Notes: generated by a model from the sequence alone, not told the origin. Counted from the first letter of the stretch, positions 8,224 through 17,029 are shown. The stretch is DNA of 64,000 bases from Cystobacter fuscus (GCF_002305875.1 NZ_CP022098.1:1302001-1366000); one strand, 5' to 3'. Made by a program: numbers and translations.

Positions 8224-8783
8224 GGCGCTTTCTCCCGCATGGGGGATGGCGCGGGGTTGCTCGCGCCTGGCCGTCAGGGGGAGGGGGGTCCCGGGCGGCT
8301 CTCAATCCCTTGCACGAAAAGAGAGCGCTCGATGCCCCCTTTCGTCAAGGCGGGCCTCGCCATTCATTACTCACCGCGCGCGGGCATCGCGATGCGGATG
8401 GAAAAGTCCGCTCCGCCCGGCCAGGACTCCAGAAGCCCGCTGTCTCTCCGAGAGAACGGACCCTGCCTGGAGACGGGTAAACAAAGACTTGAGGGGCGCG
8501 CGGCGAAGGTTGTCAGGAGTTTGCTGGACTGACGGTTCTGCAGCGTCGCCGCAGTTGTGGGTCGGAGATGTGCATGAGCGTCTCCATCGTGAGAGGGATT
8601 GCTGGGATTGAAGGGTTTACGTGGACTCGACGGGAGGGGGAGCCCGTGGTGATCGGCGGGAGGTGGACACCGCCGGAGGGCGGATGTGGACCAGGAGACG
8701 GAAGGACTGTCGGCGGCGCGACCGGGAAGAACGTCGTGGCGGTCCGCGGCGGGACGGGCGAGGCTCGGGGCTCGGGAGAACCC
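8224..8783. other. Intergenic stretch between divergent PilZ and TerB-like genes
   Basis: About 560 bp carrying the control regions of two divergent genes. I see no convincing promoter, RNA gene or repeat. Open frames extend through it, but none has ribosome-binding sites or recognisable products. Confidence 0.45.
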
Positions 8784-9119
8784 ATGAGCCAAACCACGGC
8801 GGACGATCGATTCAATATCGAAGTGCTCAAGTTGATGATCCAGCTGGCCTGGAGTGATGGGCGGCTCGACGCGCGGGAGTCGGGCCTCATCCAGGGCGTG
8901 GCGCGCAGCTGGAACGTTCCGGAGTCGGAGTTCGCCGCCCTCAAGAAGCTCCTGGCGCGTGGGGGCTCGCCCCCCGCGCCCGACCTGGCGTTGCTGCGCG
9001 ACCGTCCGGACGAGGTCTTCGAGGCGGTGCGCGCCCTCATCGCGAGCGACGGCGAGCTCCGGGCCGAGGAGAAGGAGCTGCTCGAGGAGCTGCGCGTCAT
9101 CCTGAGCCCGGAGTCCTGA
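8784..9119 (+). CDS. TerB-like small acidic helical protein
   Basis: 111 aa. The sequence LKLMIQLAWSDGRLDARE at the start and VRALIASDGELRAEEKELL near the end are the paired acidic-loop motifs (A-x-x-DGxxxxxE) typical of TerB/DjlA N-terminal domains. TerB-like domains bind metal or act as adaptor modules near membranes; the role here is unknown. The start at 8784 is chosen because the domain begins right after it, although the frame stays open upstream to 8568. It precedes the lipoprotein gene at 9170 by 50 nt on the same strand. Confidence 0.65.
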   Translation: MSQTTADDRFNIEVLKLMIQLAWSDGRLDARESGLIQGVARSWNVPESEFAALKKLLARGGSPPAPDLALLRDRPDEVFEAVRALIASDGELRAEEKELLEELRVILSPES

Positions 9120-9169
9120 GCCCCGGGGAGGGTCGAGGGGGTGTAGAAAGCCCCCAGGTCTCCCTCTCC

Positions 9170-10231
9170 ATGCCCATCCCCGCTCTCCGTTTCCGTCTCC
9201 TCGCCGCCTTCCTGCTGTTTCTGTCCTCGGGCTGCCAGGAGCGTGCGCACGCCACGAAGGCGCCAAGGCCCCGGCGTGCACCGCCGCTGCAACTCACCCG
9301 CTCGCGGATGTTGACCCTCCCGGCGCCCGAGACGGCCGGGGGCGCGGCCTATGTCTCCGCCGCGAGCGGCCTCGTGCGGGTGGGCGACTGGCTGCATGTC
9401 GTCGCGGACGATTCCCTGTCACTCGCCTCCTTTCCACTCCACGGCGAGGGTCCCGGACTCTGGGTGCGGCTCTTTCCGGGCGAGCTGCCCCGGGACCCGG
9501 CGGACCGCAAGGCCGTGAAGCCGGACCTGGAGGCGCTCTGTCTCGTGGAGGGCCTCGCCTCGGCGCCTCGAGGGGCCCTGCTGGCGGTTCCCTCCGGAAG
9601 CGCCCCGGCGCGGATGCGCGGGGCGTTGATCCCCCTCCAGGAGGATGGGCGGCTGGGCGGCGCCGTGCGCGAGGTGGATTTCTCGGGCCTGTATGCCCGG
9701 CTCGCCCGGGAGCTGGGCCCCATCAACGTGGAGGGGGCCGCCTGGACGGGAGGGCACCTGTGGTTGCTCAACCGGGGCAACAGTGACGAGGGCGTGGACG
9801 CCGTGGTGATGATCGCGGGCGACGGCCTCTCGCGCGCCCTCGAGGCCGGTGTTCCTCCCGGCCCGGAGCTGGTGCGCGACGTGAAGCGCTGGAAGCTGGG
9901 CCGGACCCGCTCGGTGCGGCTGTCCTTCTCGGACGCGGCGCCGCTGCCGGACGGTCGCGTCGTCTTCACCGCCGCCGCCGAGGACACCCATGGCCCCTAT
10001 GCCGATGGCGCCGTGGTGGGCTCGGCCGTGGGCATGCTGGCCCAGGACGGCACGCCCCTGTGGCTCGAGCACGTGGAGGGCAAGGTGAAGCTGGAGGGCG
10101 TGACGGCGCGGGTGGAGCAGGGCCGTCTGCACCTGTGGCTCGTCTCGGACGCGGATGACTCCTCCGTCGTCGCGCCCCTGTTCGAGCTCACCCTGGATGA
10201 TCCTCCGCCCTCCTCGTCTCCGGGCCGCTAG
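9170..10231 (+). CDS. Beta-propeller-like lipoprotein (DUF6929-like)
   Basis: 353 aa. Signal peptide with lipobox SSGC (Cys about 23). The mature protein is beta-rich, with repeated segments such as LWLLNRGNSD, VVFTAAAEDT and LHLWLVSDADD that look like propeller blades and acidic, perhaps calcium-binding, loops. No catalytic motif seen. Probably periplasm- or surface-facing. May be co-transcribed with the TerB-like gene. The family name is from memory and tentative. Confidence 0.55.
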   Translation: MPIPALRFRLLAAFLLFLSSGCQERAHATKAPRPRRAPPLQLTRSRMLTLPAPETAGGAAYVSAASGLVRVGDWLHVVADDSLSLASFPLHGEGPGLWVRLFPGELPRDPADRKAVKPDLEALCLVEGLASAPRGALLAVPSGSAPARMRGALIPLQEDGRLGGAVREVDFSGLYARLARELGPINVEGAAWTGGHLWLLNRGNSDEGVDAVVMIAGDGLSRALEAGVPPGPELVRDVKRWKLGRTRSVRLSFSDAAPLPDGRVVFTAAAEDTHGPYADGAVVGSAVGMLAQDGTPLWLEHVEGKVKLEGVTARVEQGRLHLWLVSDADDSSVVAPLFELTLDDPPPSSSPGR

Positions 10232-10402
10232 CCAGGCCGCCGGGCGAGGTGGCGTTTCCCTTTCTCGAGAATTGGCAAACGCCTTGCAAATAAGAAGGCG
10301 CAACTTCCCGAGGCGCGGCGCGATAATCCATTGTCCCCACTACCAGGAAGCAGTCCTTTTCTGGTTATTCTATCGAAATCGCTTCTGATCTCAGGTGATC
10401 CC

Positions 10403-11506
10403 ATGCCCGGTCGCGTCCGTTCGCCTCCTGCCGCTCCGCCTCCCGTCGCCACTTCCGCGTCGAAGCCGACGACAAGCCCCACCCCCACGGCCGCGGCGAA
10501 CCCGACGGCAGGCACCACCACCCCGGCCGGCGCCAAGCCCGCCGATGGTTTCACGGCCGGCAAGACGAGTCGGATGGATAAGGCCAACAACGCCATGGGT
10601 CTGGCCAACAACACGGTCGGTCTGGCCCAGGGTGGCGTGAGTCTGGCCCAGAGCCTGTCGCCCAGTGGCGGGGCCGGTGGCGCGGGCGCGTCCGGTGGCG
10701 CGGGCGGGGCGGCGCAGCCCGGGACCGTTCCGGGCGGCTTCCAGCAGGCCCTCGCGATGGCCCAGCAGCCCATGGCCGCGTTCCAGCAGCTCCTGGGTGG
10801 CCTGACGGGAGGCCAGGGTGGACCGGCCGCCGCGCACCAGGCCGCCACGAGCGCGCTGGCGGGCGTGAACCAGCTGGCCACCAGCGTGCTGGGCGGCATC
10901 AATAAGGCGGCCGCCTCGGGTGGGATCAGCGGGGCCGGCGCGACCCAGATGGCCTCGACCCTGATGGGGGGCGTGGGCCAGATTGCCTCGACCCTGATGG
11001 GCGGCGCGCAGAAGCTCCTGGGGGGCCTCGGTGGCTCGCACCAGGCCCCGGGGTTCGGACACGGCAGCCCGGTGGGGCACGCGTCGACCCAGGCCGCGGG
11101 TCAGTCCAGCCCGGCGGCCATGGCCGGCTCGGCGTCCTCCGCCATGGCGGCGGGTCAGGGCGTCCTCTCCGGCGCGGCCGGTATGGCGGACATGCTCAAG
11201 GGCGGCACCGGTGCCCTGGCGAAGGCGGCCGGGCGTTTCGCTCCGGGCCTCAACATCGCCGTGGCGGGCATGGACGTCGCCAATGCCGCGAAGACCTTCA
11301 AGGATCCCAACGCGACCATGGGCCAGAAGGTCACCGCGGGCATCACCGCCGGGGGCTCCGTGCTCGCCGCCACCAACATCCCCGTCGTGTCGCAGGTCGG
11401 CGCGGCCGTCTCCACGGTCGCCAGCCTGGCCGGTCCCGCCATCGAGGGCCTCTCGGGCGCGGCCAAGAGCGTGACCCAGGGCTTCAAGCAGCTGCTCGGC
11501 GGTTGA
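10403..11506 (+). CDS. Low-complexity Ala/Gly-rich protein, candidate client of the next gene
   Basis: 367 aa, no classical signal peptide. An N-terminal Pro/Thr/Ala-rich linker (about 1-55) precedes Gly/Ala/Met/Gln-rich sequence with short repeats such as MASTLMGGVGQIASTLMGGAQ. Hydrophobic glycine-rich stretches near the end (AGGSVLAATNIPVV, VGAAVSTVASLAGPAIEGL) could insert into membranes. The composition resembles translocator or secreted pore-type proteins that need a chaperone, but no homologue is recognised. AGGTGA lies 5 nt before the ATG. Only 29 nt separate it from the trigger-factor-like gene. Confidence 0.55.
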   Translation: MPGRVRSPPAAPPPVATSASKPTTSPTPTAAANPTAGTTTPAGAKPADGFTAGKTSRMDKANNAMGLANNTVGLAQGGVSLAQSLSPSGGAGGAGASGGAGGAAQPGTVPGGFQQALAMAQQPMAAFQQLLGGLTGGQGGPAAAHQAATSALAGVNQLATSVLGGINKAAASGGISGAGATQMASTLMGGVGQIASTLMGGAQKLLGGLGGSHQAPGFGHGSPVGHASTQAAGQSSPAAMAGSASSAMAAGQGVLSGAAGMADMLKGGTGALAKAAGRFAPGLNIAVAGMDVANAAKTFKDPNATMGQKVTAGITAGGSVLAATNIPVVSQVGAAVSTVASLAGPAIEGLSGAAKSVTQGFKQLLGG

Positions 11507-11535
11507 TGTAGCCTGCGGCCTCGAAAGGATCCTTC

Positions 11536-12612
11536 ATGGACTCCACCCAGAAACCCGCTCCTCCCGCCAAGAAGCCTTTCGAGGTCCCGCTCTCCCTCCC
11601 CCTGGCCCGCAAGGCCGCGCTGGGCAGTCCGGTGCAGATGCCTCCAGTGACCGCGCCGTCACTGGAGGGTCTCTCCATCACCGTGCCCGCCCCCTCGCCC
11701 ATCACCGCCCAGCAGATCCAGGAGCGCTTCCAGGATCTGGCGCGCGCGCATGCCACCGAGCGCATGCGTTCGCGCACCGAGCGCATCGCCTGGGGCGACG
11801 AGGTGCTGCTCAACTTCGTGGGCTACTCCAACGGCCGGCTCATCCCCTTCAGCGTGCGCGCCGACGTCTGGGTTCCCCTGGTGCCCGCGCCCCTGCTGCC
11901 CGGTCTGTACGAGCAGCTGGTGGGTCACCTGCCGGGAGAGACCGTGCTGGCGGACATCCTGCTGGGCCAGGACTACCCCGTCGAGGCGCTGCGCGGTCAG
12001 CCCGCTCGCTTCGCGGTGCAGATCCAGGCCGCGCGCGAGGTGAAGTTCCCGGATCCGACGAGCCCGGAGTTCCTCAAGGCCTTTGGCCGGGGGGACACGG
12101 TGGAAGCGGCCACGAACAGCGTGTTGAAGGAACTGGAGCAGGAGACGGTGGCGTTGCTGCGGCTCCAGGCCCAGGAGATGGTGCTCAACGAGGTGGCCGC
12201 CCGCACGCAGGTGGACATCCCCGAGTCGCTCGTGGACGAGGAGATCCGCCGTCGCTGGGGCTCGAGCGAGGGCCGCGCCGTGACCGAGCTCAAGTTCACC
12301 GAGAAGCAGCAGGAGGAGTCGCTGCAGACGTGGCTGAAGGACGAGCCCACCCGGGCCGAGGTCCGGCAGCGGCTGCGCATCAGCCTGGCGCTGGGCGCCA
12401 TCTGCGCGCGCGACGGCCTCACCCTCACCCAGGCCAAGGTGCAGGAGGTCCTCAAGGCCGAGGCCGCAGCCCTCGGGATTCCGCTGGATCAGGCCGCCGC
12501 CTCCCTCCGCGAGGAGCCGCACCAGTTCGCCCGCATCGATCAGGCGGCCTGGCACCTGCTGGCGGTCGAGTACGTCATGAGCAAGGCCCAGGTCCGCTTC
12601 GCGGGCGCCTGA
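11536..12612 (+). CDS. Trigger-factor-like chaperone without ribosome-binding domain
   Basis: 358 aa, cytosolic. Residues about 85-170 resemble the FKBP-type peptidyl-prolyl isomerase domain of trigger factor (GDEVLLNFVGYSNGRLIPF start, ILLGQDYPVEALRGQPARFAVQI middle). About 175-358 match the helical C-terminal chaperone arms (VPESxVDEEIRRR-like IPESLVDEEIRRRWG). The N-terminal ribosome-docking domain with its GFRxGK motif is absent, replaced by a Pro-rich tail. Trigger factor normally meets nascent chains at the ribosome; this version probably serves specific clients, the obvious candidate being the low-complexity protein encoded just upstream. Convergent with the next gene, stop codons 3 nt apart. 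Confidence 0.65.
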   Translation: MDSTQKPAPPAKKPFEVPLSLPLARKAALGSPVQMPPVTAPSLEGLSITVPAPSPITAQQIQERFQDLARAHATERMRSRTERIAWGDEVLLNFVGYSNGRLIPFSVRADVWVPLVPAPLLPGLYEQLVGHLPGETVLADILLGQDYPVEALRGQPARFAVQIQAAREVKFPDPTSPEFLKAFGRGDTVEAATNSVLKELEQETVALLRLQAQEMVLNEVAARTQVDIPESLVDEEIRRRWGSSEGRAVTELKFTEKQQEESLQTWLKDEPTRAEVRQRLRISLALGAICARDGLTLTQAKVQEVLKAEAAALGIPLDQAAASLREEPHQFARIDQAAWHLLAVEYVMSKAQVRFAGA

Positions 12613-12615
12613 GGC

Positions 12616-13134
12616 CTAGAGCGCCAGGCCCACCTCGAGCAGCGTGAGGCTGTAGATGGGGCCCCGGCCGACGCCATCGCCGCCCACTCCCACCCCCAGC
12701 TCCACCAGGGACACCTGGGCGCTCCCGAGCGAGAAGCGCGCGGGCGCCAGCGTCAGGCCCACGCCCAGCGCGGGGCCTCGCGCGTACACGGACTCGCCGG
12801 GCATGACGAAGCCGAGTTGATCGCCGAAGAGCCCGGTGAGGGACACCAGGGCCGCGGGCCGCCACCCGCCGCTCGGGCGTTGGACTCCCGCGCCCAGCCG
12901 CACCTCGAGCACCGAGCCCAGGCCGGTGAGCCCGTTCACGTCCGCCTGGAGCAACCACAGCCCCCGCAGCGTGTCGCGCACGCCCACGCCGCCGCCCAGG
13001 CCTCCCTGGGTGCGCGCGGAGGAGAGGTACGCCGTGAGGCCCGAGCGGGCATAGAAGGAGAGCTGGTGCGCGGGGGGCGGCGCCGCCGGGGCATCGGCGA
13101 GCGCGGCGAGGACGAGGAGCGTGGTGGGCGTCAT
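12616..13134 (-). CDS. Predicted outer-membrane beta-barrel protein
   Basis: 172 aa. Short signal peptide, then alternating hydrophobic/polar strands with many Gly, Ser and Leu (LSFYARSGLTAYL, LGGGVGVRDTLRGLWLLQAD, and so on), ending in a hydrophobic C-terminal strand (LLEVGLAL). This fits a small 8-strand barrel. Its ATG overlaps the stop of the M28 peptidase gene (ATGA), so translation is coupled. Last gene of a coupled three-gene unit. Function unknown. Confidence 0.55.
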   Translation of the reverse strand: MTPTTLLVLAALADAPAAPPPAHQLSFYARSGLTAYLSSARTQGGLGGGVGVRDTLRGLWLLQADVNGLTGLGSVLEVRLGAGVQRPSGGWRPAALVSLTGLFGDQLGFVMPGESVYARGPALGVGLTLAPARFSLGSAQVSLVELGVGVGGDGVGRGPIYSLTLLEVGLAL

Positions 13135-14141
13135 GGCAGGGGGCCCTCGGCCCAGTAGGCGAGCCCGGCGGCGGACAGCCGGGTGACGCCGGTGAGGAAG
13201 TCCGCGTCGAGGGTGGCGGGCACGTCGGTGTCCTGGTGGTAGTGGGGGTTGCGGAAGTTGGCGGTGTCGGTGAGGAACAGGGAGTTCTGCCCGGCGAGCC
13301 AGAACGGGGCGTGATCGCTGCGCATGAGGTTGCCCGAGGCGGCACCGGAGCCATTTCCGGGAGTGAAGATGCCAATCACCGGCACGAACTCGAGCCGGCC
13401 ACTCAGCGCGTGCAGCTCCTCCATCTGCGAGCGCGAGGCCTCGTTGGCGATGACGGCGATGAAGTCACCCCGGGGGGGCAGGGGAAAGCCCGGCAGCCCC
13501 TGCTGCGAGCCCGGCTCCGTGCTCCGGTAGCCAATGCAGTCGAAGACGATCGACGCGACGATGCGCTCGCCCGGGTGCGACTGGACATAGCGCGTGCTGC
13601 CCACCAGGCCGAGCTCCTCCAGATCGAAGCCGACGAAGCGCACGGTGCGCTTGAAGCGCTGACCCGAGGCCAGTCGCGCCATCTCCAACAGGGCGGCCAC
13701 GCCCGAGCTGTTGTCATCCGCTCCCTGGAAGTACGCGTCGTAGTGGGCACCCACCAGGATGATCTCCTCGGGGTGCTCGGTGCCCGGCAGCTCGGCCACG
13801 AGGTTGGTGGTGGGAAAGCGTGGGTCGTCCGTGCTCTGCGTGGTGACGCGCAGGCCGAGCGACTCCAGGCGCTCGCGCATCCACTGGAAGCTGCGATCCC
13901 GGGTGAGGTGGCACACGGGCATGTACCGGGTGTTCGTCCCGGGCTCGAAGAGGTCGCACGACAGTGGCGTGTCCTCCAGGTGCACGGCGGCGAGGGCGTT
14001 CACGTCGGCCATGAGGCGCGCCTGCTCCACCCCCTCGCCGAAGCTCCGCACGCGCGCGAGCGCGGCTTCGTCCAGCGCGGGACGCGAGACACAGGAGCCC
14101 AGGGCGAGGGCCAAGAGGGCGGTGGTGGACCAGGACTTCAT
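13131..14141 (-). CDS. M28 family zinc aminopeptidase-like lipoprotein
   Basis: 336 aa. Signal peptide with lipobox LGSC. The M28 co-catalytic two-zinc site is complete: GAHYDAY (His and Asp), ADDNSSG (bridging Asp), DLEELG (Glu pair), VFDCIGY (Asp) and YHQDTD (His). M28 enzymes release N-terminal residues from peptides outside the cytosol. The start at 14141 gives a proper lipoprotein signal; the longer frame to 14216 does not. It overlaps both neighbours by 4 bp (ATGA) and sits between two predicted outer membrane barrels, suggesting a peptidase held at or near the outer membrane. Confidence 0.85.
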   Translation of the reverse strand: MKSWSTTALLALALGSCVSRPALDEAALARVRSFGEGVEQARLMADVNALAAVHLEDTPLSCDLFEPGTNTRYMPVCHLTRDRSFQWMRERLESLGLRVTTQSTDDPRFPTTNLVAELPGTEHPEEIILVGAHYDAYFQGADDNSSGVAALLEMARLASGQRFKRTVRFVGFDLEELGLVGSTRYVQSHPGERIVASIVFDCIGYRSTEPGSQQGLPGFPLPPRGDFIAVIANEASRSQMEELHALSGRLEFVPVIGIFTPGNGSGAASGNLMRSDHAPFWLAGQNSLFLTDTANFRNPHYHQDTDVPATLDADFLTGVTRLSAAGLAYWAEGPLP

Positions 14142-14668
14142 AGAGCCACTCCGAGGTGCAGCAGGCCGAGTTGCAGGCGCAGGGCCGAGCCCGGCTGGTG
14201 GATGGGCGTGCCCCACTGCAACTCCAGCGCGCTCACGGTGAAGGAGCGGAAGACGAAGCGCAGGGGCTGGGCGTGCACGGCGATGTAGAAGGGCATGCTC
14301 CTGCGGGCCCTTTCGTCCTTGAGTTCATTGGGCAGGTCCCCTCGGGTCGGGAGGTTGATGGGCAGCCCGCTGAGCCCCACTTCGGGACCCACCGCGGGTC
14401 GCCAGGTGCCCGACGGGGGGGTGAGCAGCACGCGGGCGTAGACCTCGGCGGGCAGCGAGCCGCCTCCCCCGGGAACCCAGCGCACGCCGCCTCCCAGACG
14501 CCATGCATCTCGTCCGTAGGTATAGGCGGCCTCCAGCCCGAGCCGGGGGCTGAGCACGTTGTTGGCCCCGTTGGTGAGGATCACGGCCGTGGCACCGAGG
14601 GACAGCCCGTGTTCGGACGCCAGGGCGGCGTGGGGCAGGAGCGCGGCGAGCAGCAACCAGGAACGCAT
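14138..14668 (-). CDS. Predicted outer-membrane beta-barrel protein
   Basis: 176 aa. Signal peptide cleaved near ALASEHG, then Gly/aromatic-rich alternating strands (RLGLEAAYTYGRDAWRL, LRLQLGLLHLGVAL at the end). Similar in size and style to the barrel encoded two genes downstream, so the two may be diverged paralogues flanking the M28 peptidase. Its stop overlaps the ATG of the peptidase gene. It begins 14 nt after the tyrA-like gene on the same strand. Confidence 0.55.
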   Translation of the reverse strand: MRSWLLLAALLPHAALASEHGLSLGATAVILTNGANNVLSPRLGLEAAYTYGRDAWRLGGGVRWVPGGGGSLPAEVYARVLLTPPSGTWRPAVGPEVGLSGLPINLPTRGDLPNELKDERARRSMPFYIAVHAQPLRFVFRSFTVSALELQWGTPIHQPGSALRLQLGLLHLGVAL

Positions 14669-14682
14669 GGGGCCACCCTAGC

Positions 14683-15738
14683 TCACTCGCGGCGATGTTG
14701 GTCCCGCCGTGAGAAGCGCAGGATGGCGCGGAAGATGGCCTCCACCCCGTCCGGCTCCAGGCCCCGCTCGGAGGCCCACGCGCGGCGCGAGGCGATCATC
14801 GCGTCCTCGCGGGCCGGGTCGGGCACGGGCTGCCCCGCCTCGGCCTTGGTGCGCAGCGCCCGCCGGGACAGCTCCGCCCGCCGCGCGAGCAGCTCCACCA
14901 GCTCCTGATCCAGCTGATCAATCAGGTCCCGCGTCTCGCGCAGCTCCGGCAGGCCCGAGTCGAGCGTGGGCAGGGTGAGCGGCGGCGCGTCGGGCGGAGG
15001 CTCCCCGGCGGGCAGCGCGTCCAGCTCCCGGTGGACGTTGCCGAGCGCCTCGAGCAGATGGCCCCGGGCCTCGCGCGCGAAGGGGTTGTCGTGCTGGATG
15101 GCGCTGAAGAGGTGTCCGGCGTCCGAGCGCACGAGCTGGATGGTGCGCGAGAGCGCCTGGAAGCTGGCGGGCGCGAAGGGCACGTCCAGTCCCGAGCCCG
15201 CGTCCACCATGCCCTTGGCCACGAAGAAGGTGAGCGCGTGGGTATGCGCCATCACCCGATCATGCCCCTCGGGCGTCTGCTCGATGATCTCGCAGCCCAG
15301 GCGTTCGAAGAAGCGGATGGCCTCGGGGGCGGCGGCGGGGTGGAGCGGGTTGGGGCAGACCACCACGCGCAGGGGCCGCTCGGCCATGGCGAGGCTGAGG
15401 GGGCCGAAGAGCGGATGCGTCCCCACCCAGGGCACCCGGGCACCGAGCACCTCGGCCATGGCGTGCACGGGCTTCACCTTGACGCTGCCCACGTCCAGCA
15501 CGAGCTGCTCGGGCCGCAACAGGGGGCTCATCTGCTGGAGCACCGCCCGCATGTAGGCCACGGGCACCGCCACCACCAGGTGGGTGGCGTCCGCGATCAA
15601 CGCGGGAAGCGACGGGGAGCGGTGGGGCTCGGGGATGTCCGCCACGGGGTCCAGCGCCCGGTAGGGCACCCCCGCCTCCTCCAGCAGTCCTCCGAGTGCA
15701 CGGCCGAAACGTCCGTATCCCACGATGCCGACCATCAT
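14683..15738 (-). CDS. tyrA: Prephenate dehydrogenase-chorismate mutase fusion (inverted TyrA)
   Basis: About 351 aa. Tyrosine biosynthesis: chorismate to prephenate to 4-hydroxyphenylpyruvate. N-terminal NAD-binding Rossmann fold with GIVGYGRFGRALG, conserved VLDVGSVK and GTHPLFGP blocks, then the helical dehydrogenase domain (HDRVMAHTHALTFF). Residues about 265-350 are an AroQ-type chorismate mutase (RETRDLIDQLDQELVELLARR, K, and a PDPAREDAM block). In E. coli TyrA the mutase is N-terminal, so the domain order here is reversed. The start is uncertain; ATGs at 15735, 15738 and 15753 all fit, and GTG 15807 would add a Pro-rich tail. Confidence 0.85.
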   Translation of the reverse strand: MMVGIVGYGRFGRALGGLLEEAGVPYRALDPVADIPEPHRSPSLPALIADATHLVVAVPVAYMRAVLQQMSPLLRPEQLVLDVGSVKVKPVHAMAEVLGARVPWVGTHPLFGPLSLAMAERPLRVVVCPNPLHPAAAPEAIRFFERLGCEIIEQTPEGHDRVMAHTHALTFFVAKGMVDAGSGLDVPFAPASFQALSRTIQLVRSDAGHLFSAIQHDNPFAREARGHLLEALGNVHRELDALPAGEPPPDAPPLTLPTLDSGLPELRETRDLIDQLDQELVELLARRAELSRRALRTKAEAGQPVPDPAREDAMIASRRAWASERGLEPDGVEAIFRAILRFSRRDQHRRE

Positions 15739-15816
15739 GCCGGCAATGTACATGAGGCCCGGGCGCCCGGGTTTGACGGGAGCGGCCGGGCCTCGGGTGC
15801 TGGACACGGGCGTGGG

Positions 15817-16806
15817 CTAGAACACGTCCTTCAGGTGCACTTCCAGGTGCGTGTCGCTGGTGCCCAGCGTGCTCAGGTCGTCCTTGGGGTCCACGTAACC
15901 CTCGTCCGCGCCGACCTTGCCACGGTAGTAGTTGATGATGTTCGGGTCGCGCACCTCGGAGGTGGTGGTCTTCTTGATGCCGTAGACCTGGCCGTTGGCG
16001 TCCCGGGCCAGGATGTTCTCGGGCGCGCCCTCGACGAGGTTCTCCAGGGTGCCGGACGTCTTGCCCGGGCCGGTCTCCGGCGCGATCGTCATGCTGGCGT
16101 TGTTCCCCTCGATGTAGCTCACATCGTAGAAGGTCTGGTTGCCGGCGCCGTTGAAGGCGACCTCGCCCAGCGTGACCGCGGTGCCATCACCCTTGTCGCT
16201 GCGGAAGTTGCCGCTCCAGCCCTGGGGGAACTCCTGCCGCACCGTCTGGCCGGGTTCAATCGTCAGGGGCGGGATCTGCTGCTGACCCGGGTTGGTCGTG
16301 AAGGTGATGGTCATCGGCTTGTCGCCGTCGTTGGTGAAGTCCATCGTGTTGCCCGCGCCACCCGTCGGGTTGTTGCCCTTGGGCGCCTGGGTTCCCGTGG
16401 GCTTCTGGGTCTCCGGCGCGCCCGGGGAGGGCGGCTGGGACAAGAAGTTGGTGGGCTCGGGGGGCGTCGGGCCGGGCTGCTGCGGGGTGGGGCCGTTCTT
16501 GGGCGTCCCCCCCAGCTCGGGCACGCCCTGCTCCTCCGGGCCCTGCTCGCCGTTGAGCAGGTTGGTGATCTCCTTCATCGTCTGCACGAGCGCCTGGAGT
16601 TGCTGGGTCAGATCCTGCGTGCCGCCCGTGCTCGACGGGTCGAAGCCGTCGTTCGAGAACAGGCTCTGGTACGGGTTCTCCTCCACCGGCGAAGGCGTCT
16701 GGAAGTTCGAGACGGGAGGCTGGGGGGAGGTCGTCTCGTTCACCTTGCTCAGGGCCGTGAGGAGGAGCGCTTGAAGCGAGCGGGGATTGATGGAGTTGAC
16801 GGCCAT
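15817..16806 (-). CDS. Harpin-like N-terminus with C-terminal beta domain, unknown function
   Basis: 329 aa, no signal peptide. Residues 1-90 are Leu/Gln/Asn-rich amphipathic helices (NPRSLQALLLTALSKVN, QQLQALVQTMKEITNLLNG), reminiscent of harpins. A Pro/Gln/Gly linker follows (about 90-150). The C-terminal half is beta-rich, starting MDFTNDGDKPMTITF and continuing LTIEPGQTVRQEFPQGW and FYDVSYIEGNNASMTI, a pattern like thaumatin-type or glycan-binding beta sandwiches. It may be exported by a non-Sec route, which is inference. GAGGAG lies 8 nt before the ATG at 16806; longer frames upstream lack a site. Confidence 0.5.
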   Translation of the reverse strand: MAVNSINPRSLQALLLTALSKVNETTSPQPPVSNFQTPSPVEENPYQSLFSNDGFDPSSTGGTQDLTQQLQALVQTMKEITNLLNGEQGPEEQGVPELGGTPKNGPTPQQPGPTPPEPTNFLSQPPSPGAPETQKPTGTQAPKGNNPTGGAGNTMDFTNDGDKPMTITFTTNPGQQQIPPLTIEPGQTVRQEFPQGWSGNFRSDKGDGTAVTLGEVAFNGAGNQTFYDVSYIEGNNASMTIAPETGPGKTSGTLENLVEGAPENILARDANGQVYGIKKTTTSEVRDPNIINYYRGKVGADEGYVDPKDDLSTLGTSDTHLEVHLKDVF

Positions 16807-16987
16807 GGCGGGAGCTCCTCGTGCGGAGGGGGAGAGCGGAGCGCCGTCGAGCGGCGCGTGCGAGTTGCTGCCATAGCAGGAGTCGGGCCAGATGCCGACG
16901 GCCTCCAGGAATTGAGCGGAAGAGTCGTATCCCCCGGGAATCCTTGGATGCCGCTGGGGTGGATCAGGGGGTACATGGGGGCACATG

Positions 16988-17025
16988 GACGGCGGAGTCC
17001 CCCCCTCGGGCTGGTGTCCGCCGTC
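16988..17025. repeat. Perfect 9-bp inverted repeat upstream of the harpin-like gene
   Basis: GACGGCGGA (16988-16996) and TCCGCCGTC (17017-17025) with a 20-nt loop. It lies between the U32 gene and the harpin-like gene, in what would be the latter's upstream region. It could be an operator or part of transcript-end structure. Confidence 0.35.
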
Positions 17026-17029
17026 ATCA

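Noticed and set aside
6073-8532. 819-codon plus-strand open frame
   Set aside because: Antisense shadow of the PilZ gene with no ribosome-binding site or recognisable domain.
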